Below, piece by piece: positions 43,489-52,873 of a stretch of DNA of 64,000 nt; the stretch's first letter is position 1; each line of letters opens with the position of its first letter. The DNA comes from Pseudomonas putida S13.1.2 (GTDB lineage: Bacteria; Pseudomonadota; Gammaproteobacteria; Pseudomonadales; Pseudomonadaceae): NCBI RefSeq assembly GCF_000498395.2, contig NZ_CP010979.1, forward strand, positions 6,044,001 to 6,108,000, read 5' to 3'. Position numbers and translations under genes: made by a program. A model generated the notes under the pieces. The model saw only the letters and a program-made list of their open reading frames with translations. It searched no databases and was not told the DNA's origin.

Positions 43489-43881
43489 ATGTCGGCGACT
43501 CAAAATTACGGCACTGGCCGTCGCAAGACCGCAACCGCTCGCGTATTCCTGCGTCCGGGTACTGGTAACATTTCCATCAACAACCGTTCTCTGGACGTGT
43601 TCTTCGGTCGCGAAACCGCTCGCATGGTTGTTCGCCAGCCACTCGAGCTGACCGAAACCGTTGAGAAGTTCGACATCTACGTCACCGTTTCCGGTGGTGG
43701 TGTCAGCGGTCAAGCCGGTGCGATCCGTCACGGTATCACCCGCGCTCTGATGGAATACGACGAAACCCTGCGTGGCGCTCTGCGTCGTGCTGGCTACGTC
43801 ACCCGCGACGCTCGTGAAGTCGAGCGTAAGAAAGTGGGTCTGCGTAAAGCGCGTAAGCGTCCTCAGTACTCCAAGCGTTAA
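43489..43881 (+). CDS. rpsI: RpsI, ribosomal protein S9
   Basis: The 130-residue protein begins with YGTGRRKTATARVFLRPG and ends in the basic KARKRPQYSKR tail, which contacts P-site tRNA. It is the second gene of the rplM operon and is followed by a strong terminator. Confidence 0.98.
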   Translation: MSATQNYGTGRRKTATARVFLRPGTGNISINNRSLDVFFGRETARMVVRQPLELTETVEKFDIYVTVSGGGVSGQAGAIRHGITRALMEYDETLRGALRRAGYVTRDAREVERKKVGLRKARKRPQYSKR

Positions 43882-43900
43882 TACCGCTTCGGCAGTCGAA

Positions 43901-43935
43901 AAAAGCCCGGTTCCTTGGAACCGGGCTTTTTTTTT
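43901..43935 (+). terminator. Intrinsic terminator after rpsI
   Basis: A 13-bp stem (AAAAGCCCGGTTC with its complement), a CTTG loop and nine Ts lie 20 bases beyond the rpsI stop. Confidence 0.96.
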
Positions 43936-44143
43936 GGCTTGAACTAACCTGTCAGCATGTCAGTGGCCGCTTGTCGCATAGACGCAGATCAAGCAAAGCG
44001 CGGGTTGTGGCCGTTGCTTGGGTAATCACCTTGTCAGTGTGTGGATTTGTTTCTTACCATGGCTGCCAAATTTTAGTGCCATTGACACAACCTAAGTACG
44101 AGCCTGGTTCAACAGGCCAAGCAAGCTGATGGGAGAGGACTGA

Positions 44144-44737
44144 ATGAGCAATGACGGCGTCAACGCAGGCCGGCGCCGCTTCCTCGTAGCCGCGACATCC
44201 GTGGTCGGGGCAGCGGGAGCAGTGGGGGCTGCGGTACCGTTCGTGGGGTCATGGTTTCCCAGTGCCAAGGCGAAAGCCGCAGGTGCACCGGTGAAGGTCA
44301 ATATCGCCAAGGTCGAGGCCGGGCAGCAGATGGTGGCCGAATGGCGTGGCCAGCCGGTATTCATCGTGCGGCGAACGCAGGAAATCCTCGGCAACCTGAA
44401 AAAAATCACGGGTGACTTGTCTGATCCCGAGTCCAAGGCCTCGGTGCAGCCAACCTACGTCGACCCTGAGGTTCGCTCGATCAAGCCGGAAATTCTCATT
44501 CTTGTCGGGCTGTGCACGCACCTGGGCTGCTCACCCACCTTCCGCCCGGAAGTTGCGCCTGCTGACCTTGGTCCGAAATGGGTGGGTGGCTACTTCTGCC
44601 CGTGCCACGGCTCCCACTACGACCTCGCCGGCCGTGTCTACAAGTCGCAGCCGGCACCTCTCAACCTGCCAGTGCCACCGCACTCTTACGAGTCGGACGA
44701 TATCATCGTCATCGGCGTCGACCAGGAGAACGCATGA
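44144..44737 (+). CDS. petA: PetA, Rieske iron-sulfur subunit of cytochrome bc1
   Basis: The 197-residue protein has a twin-arginine-type N terminus (NAGRRRFLVAATSVVG) that also forms its membrane anchor. The two [2Fe-2S] ligand motifs are CTHLGC and CPCHGSHYD. It carries electrons from ubiquinol to cytochrome c1. It opens the petABC operon; the start is preceded by GGGAGAGG. Its stop overlaps the petB start. Confidence 0.97.
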   Translation: MSNDGVNAGRRRFLVAATSVVGAAGAVGAAVPFVGSWFPSAKAKAAGAPVKVNIAKVEAGQQMVAEWRGQPVFIVRRTQEILGNLKKITGDLSDPESKASVQPTYVDPEVRSIKPEILILVGLCTHLGCSPTFRPEVAPADLGPKWVGGYFCPCHGSHYDLAGRVYKSQPAPLNLPVPPHSYESDDIIVIGVDQENA

Positions 44738-45948
44738 TGAGCAAGTTCATGGACTGGATTGATGCTCGCTTCCCCGCCACGAAGATGTGGGAAGACCACC
44801 TGAGCAAGTATTACGCGCCCAAGAACTTCAACTTCCTGTACTTCTTCGGCTCCCTGGCATTGTTGGTACTGGTCAATCAGATCGTCACCGGTGTATGGCT
44901 GACCATGAGCTTTACGCCCTCGGCGGAAGAGGCGTTCGCTTCGGTCGAGTACATCATGCGTGACGTTGAGTACGGCTGGATCCTGCGCTACCTGCACTCC
45001 ACCGGTGCGTCGGCGTTCTTCATCGTGGTCTACCTGCACATGTTCCGCGGCCTGCTCTACGGCTCCTACCAGAAGCCTCGCGAGCTGGTCTGGCTGTTCG
45101 GCATGCTGATCTACCTTGCGCTGATGGCCGAAGCCTTCATGGGCTACCTGCTGCCGTGGGGCCAGATGTCGTACTGGGGTGCCCAGGTGATCATCTCCCT
45201 GTTCGGTGCCATCCCGGTAATCGGTGACGACCTCACCCAGTGGATCCGTGGTGACTACCTGATTTCGGGCATCACCCTGAACCGCTTCTTTGCCCTGCAT
45301 GTGGTCGCCCTGCCTATCGTGATTCTCGGCCTGGTTGTGCTGCACATTCTTGCGCTGCACGAAGTGGGTTCGAACAACCCCGATGGTGTCGACATCAAGA
45401 AGAAAAAGGACGAAAACGGTATTCCGCTGGACGGTATTCCGTTCCACCCGTACTACACCGTCAAGGATATCGTCGGGGTGGTGGTGTTCCTCTTCGTGTT
45501 CTGCGCCGTGGTGTTCTTCTTCCCGGAAATGGGCGGTTACTTCCTGGAGAAACCGAACTTCGAGCAGGCCAACGCCTTCAAGACACCTGAGCACATCGCG
45601 CCGGTGTGGTACTTCACACCGTTCTACGCAATCTTGCGGGCGGTGCCTGACAAGCTGATGGGCGTGATCGCCATGGGCGCGGCCATCGCCGTGCTGTTCG
45701 TACTGCCCTGGCTCGACCGCAGCCCGGTGCGTTCCATGCGTTACAAGGGCTGGATCAGCAAGGTTTTCCTGCTGGTGTTCTGCGTGTCCTTCGTCATCCT
45801 CGGCGTGCTGGGTGTTCTGGCGCCGACACCTGGGCGTACCTTGCTGTCGCAGGTGTGCACGGTGTTGTACTTCGCCTACTTCCTGCTGATGCCGTTCTAC
45901 ACAAGGCTCGAGAAGACCAAACCGGTTCCGGAAAGGGTGACTGGCTGA
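44737..45948 (+). CDS. petB: PetB, cytochrome b subunit of cytochrome bc1
   Basis: The 403-residue multi-helix protein has paired haem-binding histidines (RYLHSTGASAFFIVVYLHMFRG, split between helices, and FALHVVALP...VVLHILALHEVG). The Qo-site motif reads PVWY, the form common in gammaproteobacteria, rather than PEWY. Tandem ATGs (44734, 44737) follow AGGAG; the second has eight-base spacing and the usual MSKFMDW start. It overlaps petA by one base and petC by one. Confidence 0.96.
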   Translation: MSKFMDWIDARFPATKMWEDHLSKYYAPKNFNFLYFFGSLALLVLVNQIVTGVWLTMSFTPSAEEAFASVEYIMRDVEYGWILRYLHSTGASAFFIVVYLHMFRGLLYGSYQKPRELVWLFGMLIYLALMAEAFMGYLLPWGQMSYWGAQVIISLFGAIPVIGDDLTQWIRGDYLISGITLNRFFALHVVALPIVILGLVVLHILALHEVGSNNPDGVDIKKKKDENGIPLDGIPFHPYYTVKDIVGVVVFLFVFCAVVFFFPEMGGYFLEKPNFEQANAFKTPEHIAPVWYFTPFYAILRAVPDKLMGVIAMGAAIAVLFVLPWLDRSPVRSMRYKGWISKVFLLVFCVSFVILGVLGVLAPTPGRTLLSQVCTVLYFAYFLLMPFYTRLEKTKPVPERVTG

Positions 45949-46727
45949 TGAAAAAGTTGATTGCAGTATTTTTGCTGGCAGTGATGCCTGCGTTTTCCTT
46001 CGCTGCCGAACACGGCCTGGAGCTGGACAAGGCCGATATCGACCTGACCGACAAGGCGGCCATGCAGGATGGTGCGCGCACCTTTGCCAACTATTGCATG
46101 GGTTGCCACAGTGCCAAGTTTCAGCGTTACGAGCGGGTAGCCGACGACCTGGGCATCCCCCACGAGCTGATGCTCGAGAAGCTGGTATTCACCGGTGCCA
46201 AGATCGGTGACCACATGCAGATCGGCATGAAGCCCAGTGACGCCAAGACCTGGTTCGGTGCTGCGCCGCCCGACCTGACACTGGTCGCCCGTGTGCGGGG
46301 TACCGACTGGCTGTACACCTACCTGCGCAGCTTCTACGAGGACCCATCGCGGCCTTACGGGGTGAACAACAAGGTGTTCCCGAACGTCGGCATGCCTAAC
46401 GTGCTGGTGGGCTTGCAGGGTAACCAGGTGATTGGCTGCAAGCAGGTGCAGACGGTAACCGATGGCAAGAAGCAATTCGACCCGTTGACCGGCAGCCCGA
46501 TCACCCACGAAGCCTGTGACCAGCTGACCATCACGCCGAAATCCGGTACCCTGACCACCGAGCAGTTCGACGAGAAGGTCAAGAACCTGGTGACCTTCCT
46601 GGCCTATTCGGCCAACCCGGTCAAACTGGAAAGCCAGCGCATTGGTACCTACGTGTTGCTGTACCTGGCTTTCTTCTTCGTATTCGCCTATTTGCTCAAG
46701 CGTGAATACTGGAAGGACGTGCACTGA
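45948..46727 (+). CDS. petC: PetC, cytochrome c1
   Basis: The 259-residue protein has a signal peptide (KKLIAVFLLAVMPAFSFAA), one haem c site CMGCH near residue 50, and a C-terminal anchor helix (TYVLLYLAFFFVFAYLL). It passes electrons from the Rieske protein to soluble cytochrome c. The ATG lies one base into the petB stop codon. The operon ends at a strong hairpin. Confidence 0.96.
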   Translation: MKKLIAVFLLAVMPAFSFAAEHGLELDKADIDLTDKAAMQDGARTFANYCMGCHSAKFQRYERVADDLGIPHELMLEKLVFTGAKIGDHMQIGMKPSDAKTWFGAAPPDLTLVARVRGTDWLYTYLRSFYEDPSRPYGVNNKVFPNVGMPNVLVGLQGNQVIGCKQVQTVTDGKKQFDPLTGSPITHEACDQLTITPKSGTLTTEQFDEKVKNLVTFLAYSANPVKLESQRIGTYVLLYLAFFFVFAYLLKREYWKDVH

Positions 46728-46751
46728 TCACGCAGTAGTTTCTGGTTGTTG

Positions 46752-46804
46752 AACGCGCCTGGGGCGCCCTGGCAGTTTTGCCAGGGGGCCCCAGGCGCGT
46801 TTTC
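46752..46804 (+). terminator. Very stable hairpin between petC and sspA
   Basis: A stem of about 22 bp (AACGCGCCTGGGGCGCCCTG with its near complement, one mismatch) is followed by TTTTC. It separates petABC from sspAB, though read-through is possible because the T-run is short. Confidence 0.88.
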
Positions 46805-46844
46805 ATTTACAGTTGCACAAGCATCCCGTGCGAGGAGCCGCTAC

Positions 46845-47468
46845 ATGGGCGCAACCAACAGGTTAGCCTGCTATTCCGATCCCGCTGATCACTATTCTCA
46901 TCGGGTACGCCTTGTGCTGGCCGAGAAGGGTGTCAGCGTGCAGGTCATCGATGTCGACCCCAGTCGCCTGCCGGCCAAGCTGGCCGAGGTAAACCCTTAC
47001 GGCAGTGTGCCGACCCTGGTCGACCGTGACCTGGCGTTGTATGAGTCGACCGTGGTGATGGAATACCTCGAGGAGCGTTACCCGCACCCGCCGCTGATGC
47101 CGGTGTACCCGGTTGCACGGGGTAACAGCCGTTTGCTGATGCACCGCATCCAGCGCGACTGGTGTGCCCTGGCCGACACCGTGCTGGACTCGCGCAGCAC
47201 CGAGGCCGCCCGTGTCGAGGCACGCAAGGCCCTGCGCGAAAGCCTCACCGGCGTCTCGCCATTGTTCGGTGAGTACGCCTGTTTCATGAGTGAGGATCAA
47301 AGCCTGGTCGATTGTTGTCTATTGCCCATACTCTGGCGCTTGCCAGTGTTGGGTATCGAATTGCCGCGGCAAGCCAAGCCGCTGCTGGATTACATGGAGC
47401 GGCAGTTCGCTCGGGAGCCTTTCCTGGCGAGCCTGTCCTCCGTAGAACGTGAAATGCGCAAGCTTTAA
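46845..47468 (+). CDS. sspA: SspA, stringent starvation protein A
   Basis: The 207-residue protein has a glutathione-S-transferase fold without the catalytic residues, with YSDPADHYSHRVRLVLAEKG and VNPYGSVPTLVDRDLALYES. SspA binds RNA polymerase and alters promoter choice in stationary phase. The ATG at 46845 has AGGAG seven bases upstream; the reading frame is open farther upstream only because it crosses the terminator. It is followed 10 bases later by sspB. Confidence 0.95.
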   Translation: MGATNRLACYSDPADHYSHRVRLVLAEKGVSVQVIDVDPSRLPAKLAEVNPYGSVPTLVDRDLALYESTVVMEYLEERYPHPPLMPVYPVARGNSRLLMHRIQRDWCALADTVLDSRSTEAARVEARKALRESLTGVSPLFGEYACFMSEDQSLVDCCLLPILWRLPVLGIELPRQAKPLLDYMERQFAREPFLASLSSVEREMRKL

Positions 47469-47478
47469 GGAGCTGTTG

Positions 47479-47907
47479 ATGAACTCCAGTCGCCCCTATC
47501 TGGTTCGAGCACTGTATGAGTGGATCGTCGACAACGATTGCACGCCCCATATGCTGGTCAATGCCGAATACCCGAAAGTCCAGGTGCCGGATGGTTTCGC
47601 CAGTGATGGCCAGATCGTCTTGAATATCTCGCCAAGTGCCGTGCGCAGCCTGCACATGGATAACGACGCGGTCAGCTTCGAGGGCCGCTTCAGTGGCGTG
47701 GCCCATTCGCTGTTCGTGCCGGTTGGCGCCATCCTGGGCATCTATGCCCGTGAAAATGGCCAAGGCATGGTCTTCGAGCTGGAGTCGCCGATGGATGGCG
47801 ACGAGCTGGAAGAGGATGATGTGCAGCCGGACGATGATGGCCCGCCAGAAGGGGGTGGCCAGCCGCCGCGCCCAACTGGCCGACCAAGCCTGAAAGTGGT
47901 CAAGTAA
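47479..47907 (+). CDS. sspB: SspB, ClpXP adaptor
   Basis: The 142-residue protein has an N-terminal substrate-binding domain (SRPYLVRALYEWIVDNDC), an acidic flexible linker and the C-terminal ClpX-binding peptide (PSLKVVK). It delivers ssrA-tagged proteins to ClpXP. AGGAG precedes the ATG at 47479, overlapping the end of sspA. Confidence 0.96.
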   Translation: MNSSRPYLVRALYEWIVDNDCTPHMLVNAEYPKVQVPDGFASDGQIVLNISPSAVRSLHMDNDAVSFEGRFSGVAHSLFVPVGAILGIYARENGQGMVFELESPMDGDELEEDDVQPDDDGPPEGGGQPPRPTGRPSLKVVK

Positions 47908-47909
47908 CG

Positions 47910-47940
47910 AAAAAGGCGATCCAACCGGATCGCCTTTTTC
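47910..47940. terminator. Bidirectional intrinsic terminator
   Basis: AAAAAGGCGATCC, an AACC loop and GGATCGCCTTTTT form a stem with T-runs readable on both strands. It serves sspB on the plus strand and the small lipoprotein gene on the minus strand. Confidence 0.95.
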
Positions 47941-47958
47941 TTTGCCGCCAAGGGCGTG

Positions 47959-48177
47959 TTACAGGTCGCTGATGGTGCGCACCTGGTCCTTGTTGATGCG
48001 GGTGCGCTTGCCGTCGAGTTGCTGGAACTCGTAGAAGCCGGCATTACGGTCAAACTTGGGCGCGTCGACAGCCTGGATTTCACGGCCATCGTTGAGGGTG
48101 ATCAGGCTTGGGGTGGAGCAGCCGGCCAGGGTGGCGAAGGTGCCGAGCAGCAGGGCAGGCAGCAGAAGCTTAGACAT
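47959..48177 (-). CDS. YgdI/YgdR-family small lipoprotein (DUF903)
   Basis: The 72-residue protein has a lipoprotein signal with the lipobox LAGC (Cys20) and the compact SH3-like DUF903 domain (ITLNDGREIQAVDAPKFD...RTINK-type turns). The function is unknown. It stands alone on the minus strand between the sspB terminator and a REP pair. Confidence 0.85.
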   Translation of the reverse strand: MSKLLLPALLLGTFATLAGCSTPSLITLNDGREIQAVDAPKFDRNAGFYEFQQLDGKRTRINKDQVRTISDL

Positions 48178-48230
48178 GCGGTGTTTCCTGGGTTTCTGAA
48201 AGGTGGGGCATTGTTGTTGCTTGTACTGGC

Positions 48231-48322
48231 CCTTTCGCGGGTAGACCCGCTCCCACAGGAATGCACAAGGCTTGAAAGCTGTGGGATCCCTGTGGGAGCG
48301 GGTTCACCCGCGAAGAGGCCGG
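48231..48322. repeat. REP-like inverted pair
   Basis: CCTTTCGCGGGTAGACCCGC (from 48231) faces GAGCGGGTTCACCCGCGAAG within the right arm (48287-48322). The arms show small differences from each other. It lies between the small lipoprotein gene and dolP. Confidence 0.85.
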
Positions 48323-48338
48323 TGCAGGCAGCAAAGAA

Positions 48339-48917
48339 TCAGTCGATGTACTCGAACAGCTTGACGATCTTCTGCACGCCCGACACGCCCTGTACCACGG
48401 CGGTGGCCGAATTGGCCTCCTGTTGGGTTACCAGGCCGAGCAGGTAGACGATGCCGTTTTCGGTAATCACCTTGATGCGCGAGCTTGGCACGGCACTGTC
48501 ACCCAGCATCTGGGTCTTGATCTTGGTGGTCAGCCAGGCGTCGTTGTTGCGTGCCAGGATGGAGGAGGGCTGCATCACCTGCAGCTCGTTGTGCACTTTC
48601 TTGACGCGCTGTACCTGGCTAGCGGTCTGCTCGGCAAGGCTCTTGAGGTCGGCGCGTGGGGTCTGGCCGGCCAGCAGGACGATGCCGTTGTAGCTGCTGA
48701 CTACAATGTGCGAGCCCTTGTCCAGGTCAGGGCTGGCCTTGGAAATGTTCACCGAGGCCTTGGTTTCGATCAGCGAATCGTCGATCTTGCTGCCAATGGT
48801 GCGCGTACCGCGATCGTCTTCGATCGGCGAATTGCGGGTAGAGGTGAGTACCGAGCTGCAACCAGTGACGCTCAGGCACAGGGTCAGGGCCATCAGGCCG
48901 AGGCGCATAGGGGTCAT
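48339..48917 (-). CDS. dolP: DolP/YraP-like dual-BON-domain lipoprotein
   Basis: The 192-residue protein has a lipobox VTGC (Cys20) and two BON domains (about 45-110 and 120-190, each with an IVYLLG/IVLLAG-type core). In E. coli DolP binds anionic lipids at the septum and supports outer-membrane integrity. It overlaps the diaA stop by four bases (ATGA) and is last in the lpoA-yraN-diaA-dolP run, the same order as in E. coli. Confidence 0.9.
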   Translation of the reverse strand: MTPMRLGLMALTLCLSVTGCSSVLTSTRNSPIEDDRGTRTIGSKIDDSLIETKASVNISKASPDLDKGSHIVVSSYNGIVLLAGQTPRADLKSLAEQTASQVQRVKKVHNELQVMQPSSILARNNDAWLTTKIKTQMLGDSAVPSSRIKVITENGIVYLLGLVTQQEANSATAVVQGVSGVQKIVKLFEYID

Positions 48918-49507
48918 TCTTCACTCCCGAACAGTTGGCTGTCGATCAGATCGCACAGGCAGTGGATCGCCAGCAGGTGGACTTCCTGGATGCGTGCGGT
49001 AACCGTCGAAGGGACGCGGATTTCCACGTCTTCGGGCAGCAGCAGCGAAGCCATGCCGCCGCCGTCGCGGCCAGTCAATGCTACGACAATCATTTCGCGG
49101 TCATGTGCGGCCTGGATCGCCTGGATCACGTTGGCCGAATTGCCGCTGGTGGAGATTGCCAGCAGAACGTCGCCGGGCTGGCCCAGGGCGCGAATCTGCT
49201 TGGAAAAGACTTCGTTGTAGCTGTAGTCGTTGGCGATCGAGGTCAGGGTCGAGCTGTCGGTGGTCAGCGCGATGGCTGGCAGGCTCGGGCGCTCACGCTC
49301 GAAACGGTTGAGCAGTTCCGACGAAAAGTGCTGGGCATCACCGGCCGAGCCGCCGTTGCCACAGGCGAGCATCTTGCCCTCGTTGAGCAGCGCATTGACC
49401 ATGACCAGGCTGGCCTGCTCGATGTGCGGTGCCAGGATGTCCATTGCCTGTTGCTTGGTATCGATGCTGGCCTGGAACAGCCGGCGAATTCGGGATTGCA
49501 TGTCCAT
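48914..49507 (-). CDS. diaA: DiaA/GmhA-like SIS-domain protein
   Basis: The 197-residue protein has a SIS sugar-isomerase fold with ACGNGGSAGDAQHFSSELL and AISTSGNSANVIQAI. Genes in this position are annotated either DiaA, an initiator-associating factor that promotes DnaA assembly, or phosphoheptose isomerase GmhA. The two families are close. Position next to yraN and dolP favours DiaA, but enzymatic residues are largely kept, so isomerase activity cannot be excluded. Confidence 0.85.
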   Translation of the reverse strand: MDMQSRIRRLFQASIDTKQQAMDILAPHIEQASLVMVNALLNEGKMLACGNGGSAGDAQHFSSELLNRFERERPSLPAIALTTDSSTLTSIANDYSYNEVFSKQIRALGQPGDVLLAISTSGNSANVIQAIQAAHDREMIVVALTGRDGGGMASLLLPEDVEIRVPSTVTARIQEVHLLAIHCLCDLIDSQLFGSEE

Positions 49508-49593
49508 CTGGTGACCTTAAGTGGGGCGGTGGCCTTTGCTGCGCGCATCAACGACCAGCCCGCGAAACATAGAGCAAAAAAAACGAAGTGGGT

Positions 49594-49965
49594 TCAGCAT
49601 TCGAAGGCGTTTTTCAGCCATTGAAGCGGTCTGCCTGCATGGTGGCTGCCCTGCAGGGCGACTACGTCGAAGCGGCAGGGGTGGTTGCCCCAGTGGGGCG
49701 CCTTCTGCAGGTACAGGCTGGCGGCGAGCACCAGCCGTTTCTGCTTGCGCCCGTCGATGCTTTCGAGGGCGCCACCGAAGCACGCGTGCAACCGGTAGCG
49801 GACTTCGACGAATACTACTGTATCGGCGTCAAGCATGACCAGATCAAGCTCACCGCCTTTGCATCGCCAATTGCGCGCCAGTAGCTGCAGGCCCTGCCCT
49901 TGAAGGTACTCAAGGGCCTGGGTTTCTGCTGCTTGCCCGGCGCTGGTGGGCGACGCTGTCGGCAT
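49594..49965 (-). CDS. yraN: YraN (UPF0102) nuclease-fold protein
   Basis: The 123-residue protein has the restriction-endonuclease-like signature GELDLVMLDADTVVFVEVRYR, split over the GELDL and VFVEVRYR parts. Its function is unresolved, and a link to DNA processing has been suggested. It overlaps lpoA by one base. The 86 bases between it and diaA hold nothing recognisable. Confidence 0.88.
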   Translation of the reverse strand: MPTASPTSAGQAAETQALEYLQGQGLQLLARNWRCKGGELDLVMLDADTVVFVEVRYRLHACFGGALESIDGRKQKRLVLAASLYLQKAPHWGNHPCRFDVVALQGSHHAGRPLQWLKNAFEC

Positions 49966-51782
49966 CAGCGCACGGTGTCAGGCAGGCGCTTGACCTGGCC
50001 GCCGGCAAACTCGGCCCATGGCAGCTGGCGTTCGATACGCTGGTTGGCGTTGATGCTCAGGCTGCCCGAAAGGCCCTGGACGCGGTTGTCCGGCAGCGCT
50101 TTCAGCTGGCCCAGGCGTGGTGCCAGGCTGTAGGCATCGACGCCCATGGCGTACAGGCGGCCAAGGCTGCCAGCGGCTTGCGGCCACTGCTGTACCACCT
50201 GCTGGCGCAGGCTGTTGCTGGTGTCGAGCAGCCACGGGGTTTCGCAGAAGCGGATGCCGTTCATGTCGTTGTACTGGTTGACGTCGCCGCTGGCGCTGTA
50301 CAGGTTCGAGGTGGCATAGACCGGTACGTCACCGGCGTACTGGAAGTTCAGGGTCGGCTTGATCTGCTGGGCCTGTTGCGGGGTCGAGGCCAGGAAGATG
50401 AAATCGATATCCTGGCGACGCGACGGTTGTGCGGCGATGCTACCGCCTACCGTGCTTTGCAGGCTCTTGGCGCGGCCTTCGCTTTGGCGCAGCTGGAACA
50501 GGTCGGCGATTTGCTGGGCCAGGGCAACCGGCTGGGCGATGCGCTCGGCGGCGAGCAGGGTGCCGCCATTGCTTTCCCAGTCCTGGCGGAAGGCGGCCAA
50601 CACGCGGTCACCCCATTCGCCACTCGGCACCAGGGCCACGGCGCGGACCATGCCATCGGCGCGGGCGCGGCGGGAGACTTCGCGCGCTTCGTCTTCGGCA
50701 GCCAGGCCGAACTGGAACAGCTGCGGCGGGGCCTTCTGACCGGCGTCGGCGTAGTTCAGGGCCAGCGTGGTGATTGGCAGTTGTGGTTTGGCGGCCAGTT
50801 GTTTGACCAGCGGCTTTTCAAGCGGGCCGATGACCAGTTGCACGCCGGCGGCCTGGGCCTGGCGATAGAAATCGTCGAGCGAGCCGATGCGCGAGCTGTC
50901 GAACACTTGCACCGCAGGCGCTGGCTGGCCAGCTTGCTGGGCCTGGAAGTGCGCGGCCATGAAACCGTCACGCAGGGCGCGGGCAACACCGGCCAGTGGG
51001 CCTTCCTGAGGCAGCAGCAGAGCGATCTTGGTCAGCGGCTGGCTGGCCAGCTCCTTGAGCTTGGTCAGTGCCTGCGGCAGTTGCTGGGCGGCAGGGTGGT
51101 CCGGGTGCTGTTTGACCCAGGTGTCGATGGCCGCTTGCTGCTGTTCCAGGGTGCCGGCGCTTTTCACGGCGAAGGCCAGGCTGGTCCAGCCGGCCAGGGT
51201 CTGGTCGTTGGCTGGCTGCTGCAGTTGTTCGGCCGGCAACGAGGCGACCAGGGCCCAGATGGCGTCACTGTTGGCGCTGGCAGCCTGGCCGCTGAGCAGC
51301 GGGGCCAGCAGCACGCGCTGTTGCGCGGCAGCCAGGGCCTGGCCGTCGGCTTCAAGGGCGGCGGCGTGCACGTTGTAGGTGCGCGCTTGCTGCTCTGCCG
51401 GCAGCTCGGCTACGCGTTGCAGGCTCGGGTGGGCCAGGGCGGTCAGTGCTGCCTTGGGCTGATTGCGGCTCATGGCCAGCTCGGCCGCGAGGGTGCTGGC
51501 GAACACTTGCTGGGCCGGCTTGAGCGTGTCCAGCGGGACTTGCTCAAGAATGCGTGCGGCGCGTGGGAAGTCCTTCTGCTTGTAGGCCAGGTCGGCCGCG
51601 CTCAGGCGCAGCAGGGCGGCATCTTCCGCTGACTTGCTGGAAGCGGCTTTTTCGAGCAGTTGCTCGATGCTGGCGTCCGGGGTGCGTGGCAGTTCGCCCA
51701 GGCTGGATGAGGGCGAGCTGGCGCAAGCTGCCAGCAGGGCAGCGAGGCAGAGGGCTGTGAGCAGCCGCAGGCAAGCGATCAT
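49965..51782 (-). CDS. lpoA: LpoA, outer-membrane activator of penicillin-binding protein 1A
   Basis: The 605-residue lipoprotein has its lipobox LAAC (Cys20), an N-terminal TPR-like helical half and a C-terminal half of periplasmic-binding-protein fold (KIALLLPQEGPLAGVARALR, VIGPLEKPLV). In E. coli LpoA reaches through the periplasm to stimulate PBP1a. It is divergent from rsmI, as in E. coli, and its minus-strand neighbours yraN, diaA and dolP follow in the familiar order. Confidence 0.93.
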   Translation of the reverse strand: MIACLRLLTALCLAALLAACASSPSSSLGELPRTPDASIEQLLEKAASSKSAEDAALLRLSAADLAYKQKDFPRAARILEQVPLDTLKPAQQVFASTLAAELAMSRNQPKAALTALAHPSLQRVAELPAEQQARTYNVHAAALEADGQALAAAQQRVLLAPLLSGQAASANSDAIWALVASLPAEQLQQPANDQTLAGWTSLAFAVKSAGTLEQQQAAIDTWVKQHPDHPAAQQLPQALTKLKELASQPLTKIALLLPQEGPLAGVARALRDGFMAAHFQAQQAGQPAPAVQVFDSSRIGSLDDFYRQAQAAGVQLVIGPLEKPLVKQLAAKPQLPITTLALNYADAGQKAPPQLFQFGLAAEDEAREVSRRARADGMVRAVALVPSGEWGDRVLAAFRQDWESNGGTLLAAERIAQPVALAQQIADLFQLRQSEGRAKSLQSTVGGSIAAQPSRRQDIDFIFLASTPQQAQQIKPTLNFQYAGDVPVYATSNLYSASGDVNQYNDMNGIRFCETPWLLDTSNSLRQQVVQQWPQAAGSLGRLYAMGVDAYSLAPRLGQLKALPDNRVQGLSGSLSINANQRIERQLPWAEFAGGQVKRLPDTVR

Positions 51783-51968
51783 GTAAAGGTCCTGTTACTC
51801 GATCAAGTTGGCCGGCAATTGTACCCAAGCACTGGCCGGGGCGCGATGTTGCTGTGCTGATCCTTCACTATAGGTGGCTTGCCGCTGATCGCTGGCGAAG
51901 TTCTTTGCGCCCTGTTGCAGGCGCTCGGGCTACAATGGCGCCTTTGATCCGAATGACAGGTGTGCGCA

Positions 51969-52844
51969 GTGACTGATGTGGCAGGGGCTTCGAAATCCAC
52001 GGTGGGGACGCTGTATGTGGTGGCAACCCCCATCGGCAACCTCGACGACATGAGCGCCCGGGCGCTGAAGGTGCTGGCGGATGTGGCGCTGATCGCCGCC
52101 GAAGACACCCGTCATTCGATCCGCCTGCTGCAACACTTTGGCATCGACACACCGCTGGCGGCCTGTCATGAACACAACGAGCGTGATGAGGGCGGGCGTT
52201 TTCTCACCAAGCTGTTGGCCGGCGAGAATGTGGCGCTGGTTTCCGATGCCGGCACGCCGCTGATTTCCGACCCGGGCTACCACCTGGTGCGCCAGGCGCG
52301 GGCTGCGGGGGTGAGTGTGGTGCCGGTGCCGGGCGCCTGCGCCTTGATCGCCGCACTGTCGGCGGCCGGGTTGCCGTCGGACCGCTTCATTTTCGAAGGC
52401 TTCCTGCCGGCCAAGCAGGCAGGGCGCCGGGCGCGCCTCGAGCAGGTGAAGGAAGAGCCGCGCACGCTGATTTTCTATGAAGCCCCGCACCGCATCCTCG
52501 AATGCCTTGAAGACATGGAGCTGGTATTTGGTGGCGAACGCCCGGCACTGCTGGCACGTGAACTGACCAAGACCTTCGAGACCCTCAAGGGCCTGCCGCT
52601 GGCCGAGCTGCGGGCGTTCGTTGCCGGCGACAGCAACCAGCAGCGTGGTGAATGCGTGGTACTGGTGGGCGGCTGGAGCGCGCCGGAAGGCGAGCAGGCC
52701 ATCAGTGCCGAGGCCCAGCGAGTGCTCGACCTGCTATTGGCCGAGTTGCCACTGAAGCGGGCGGCGGCGCTGGCGGCGGAAATTACCGGGGTGCGCAAGA
52801 ACCTTTTGTATCAACTTGCCCTGGAAAAGCAGAAAGCCGAATAG
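51969..52844 (+). CDS. rsmI: RsmI, 16S rRNA 2'-O-methyltransferase (C1402)
   Basis: The 291-residue protein belongs to the tetrapyrrole-methylase fold family, with LYVVATPIGNLDDMS, AEDTRHS, LVSDAGTPLISDPGY and YEAPHRILECL. It methylates the ribose of C1402 in 16S rRNA. The GTG at 51969 is preceded by AGG eight bases away and is preferred to another GTG at 51960. Its 3' end carries candidate promoter sequence for rnpB. Confidence 0.93.
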   Translation: MTDVAGASKSTVGTLYVVATPIGNLDDMSARALKVLADVALIAAEDTRHSIRLLQHFGIDTPLAACHEHNERDEGGRFLTKLLAGENVALVSDAGTPLISDPGYHLVRQARAAGVSVVPVPGACALIAALSAAGLPSDRFIFEGFLPAKQAGRRARLEQVKEEPRTLIFYEAPHRILECLEDMELVFGGERPALLARELTKTFETLKGLPLAELRAFVAGDSNQQRGECVVLVGGWSAPEGEQAISAEAQRVLDLLLAELPLKRAAALAAEITGVRKNLLYQLALEKQKAE

Positions 52845-52873
52845 TGGCAGTTTGATATAAATGCCGGTATTGC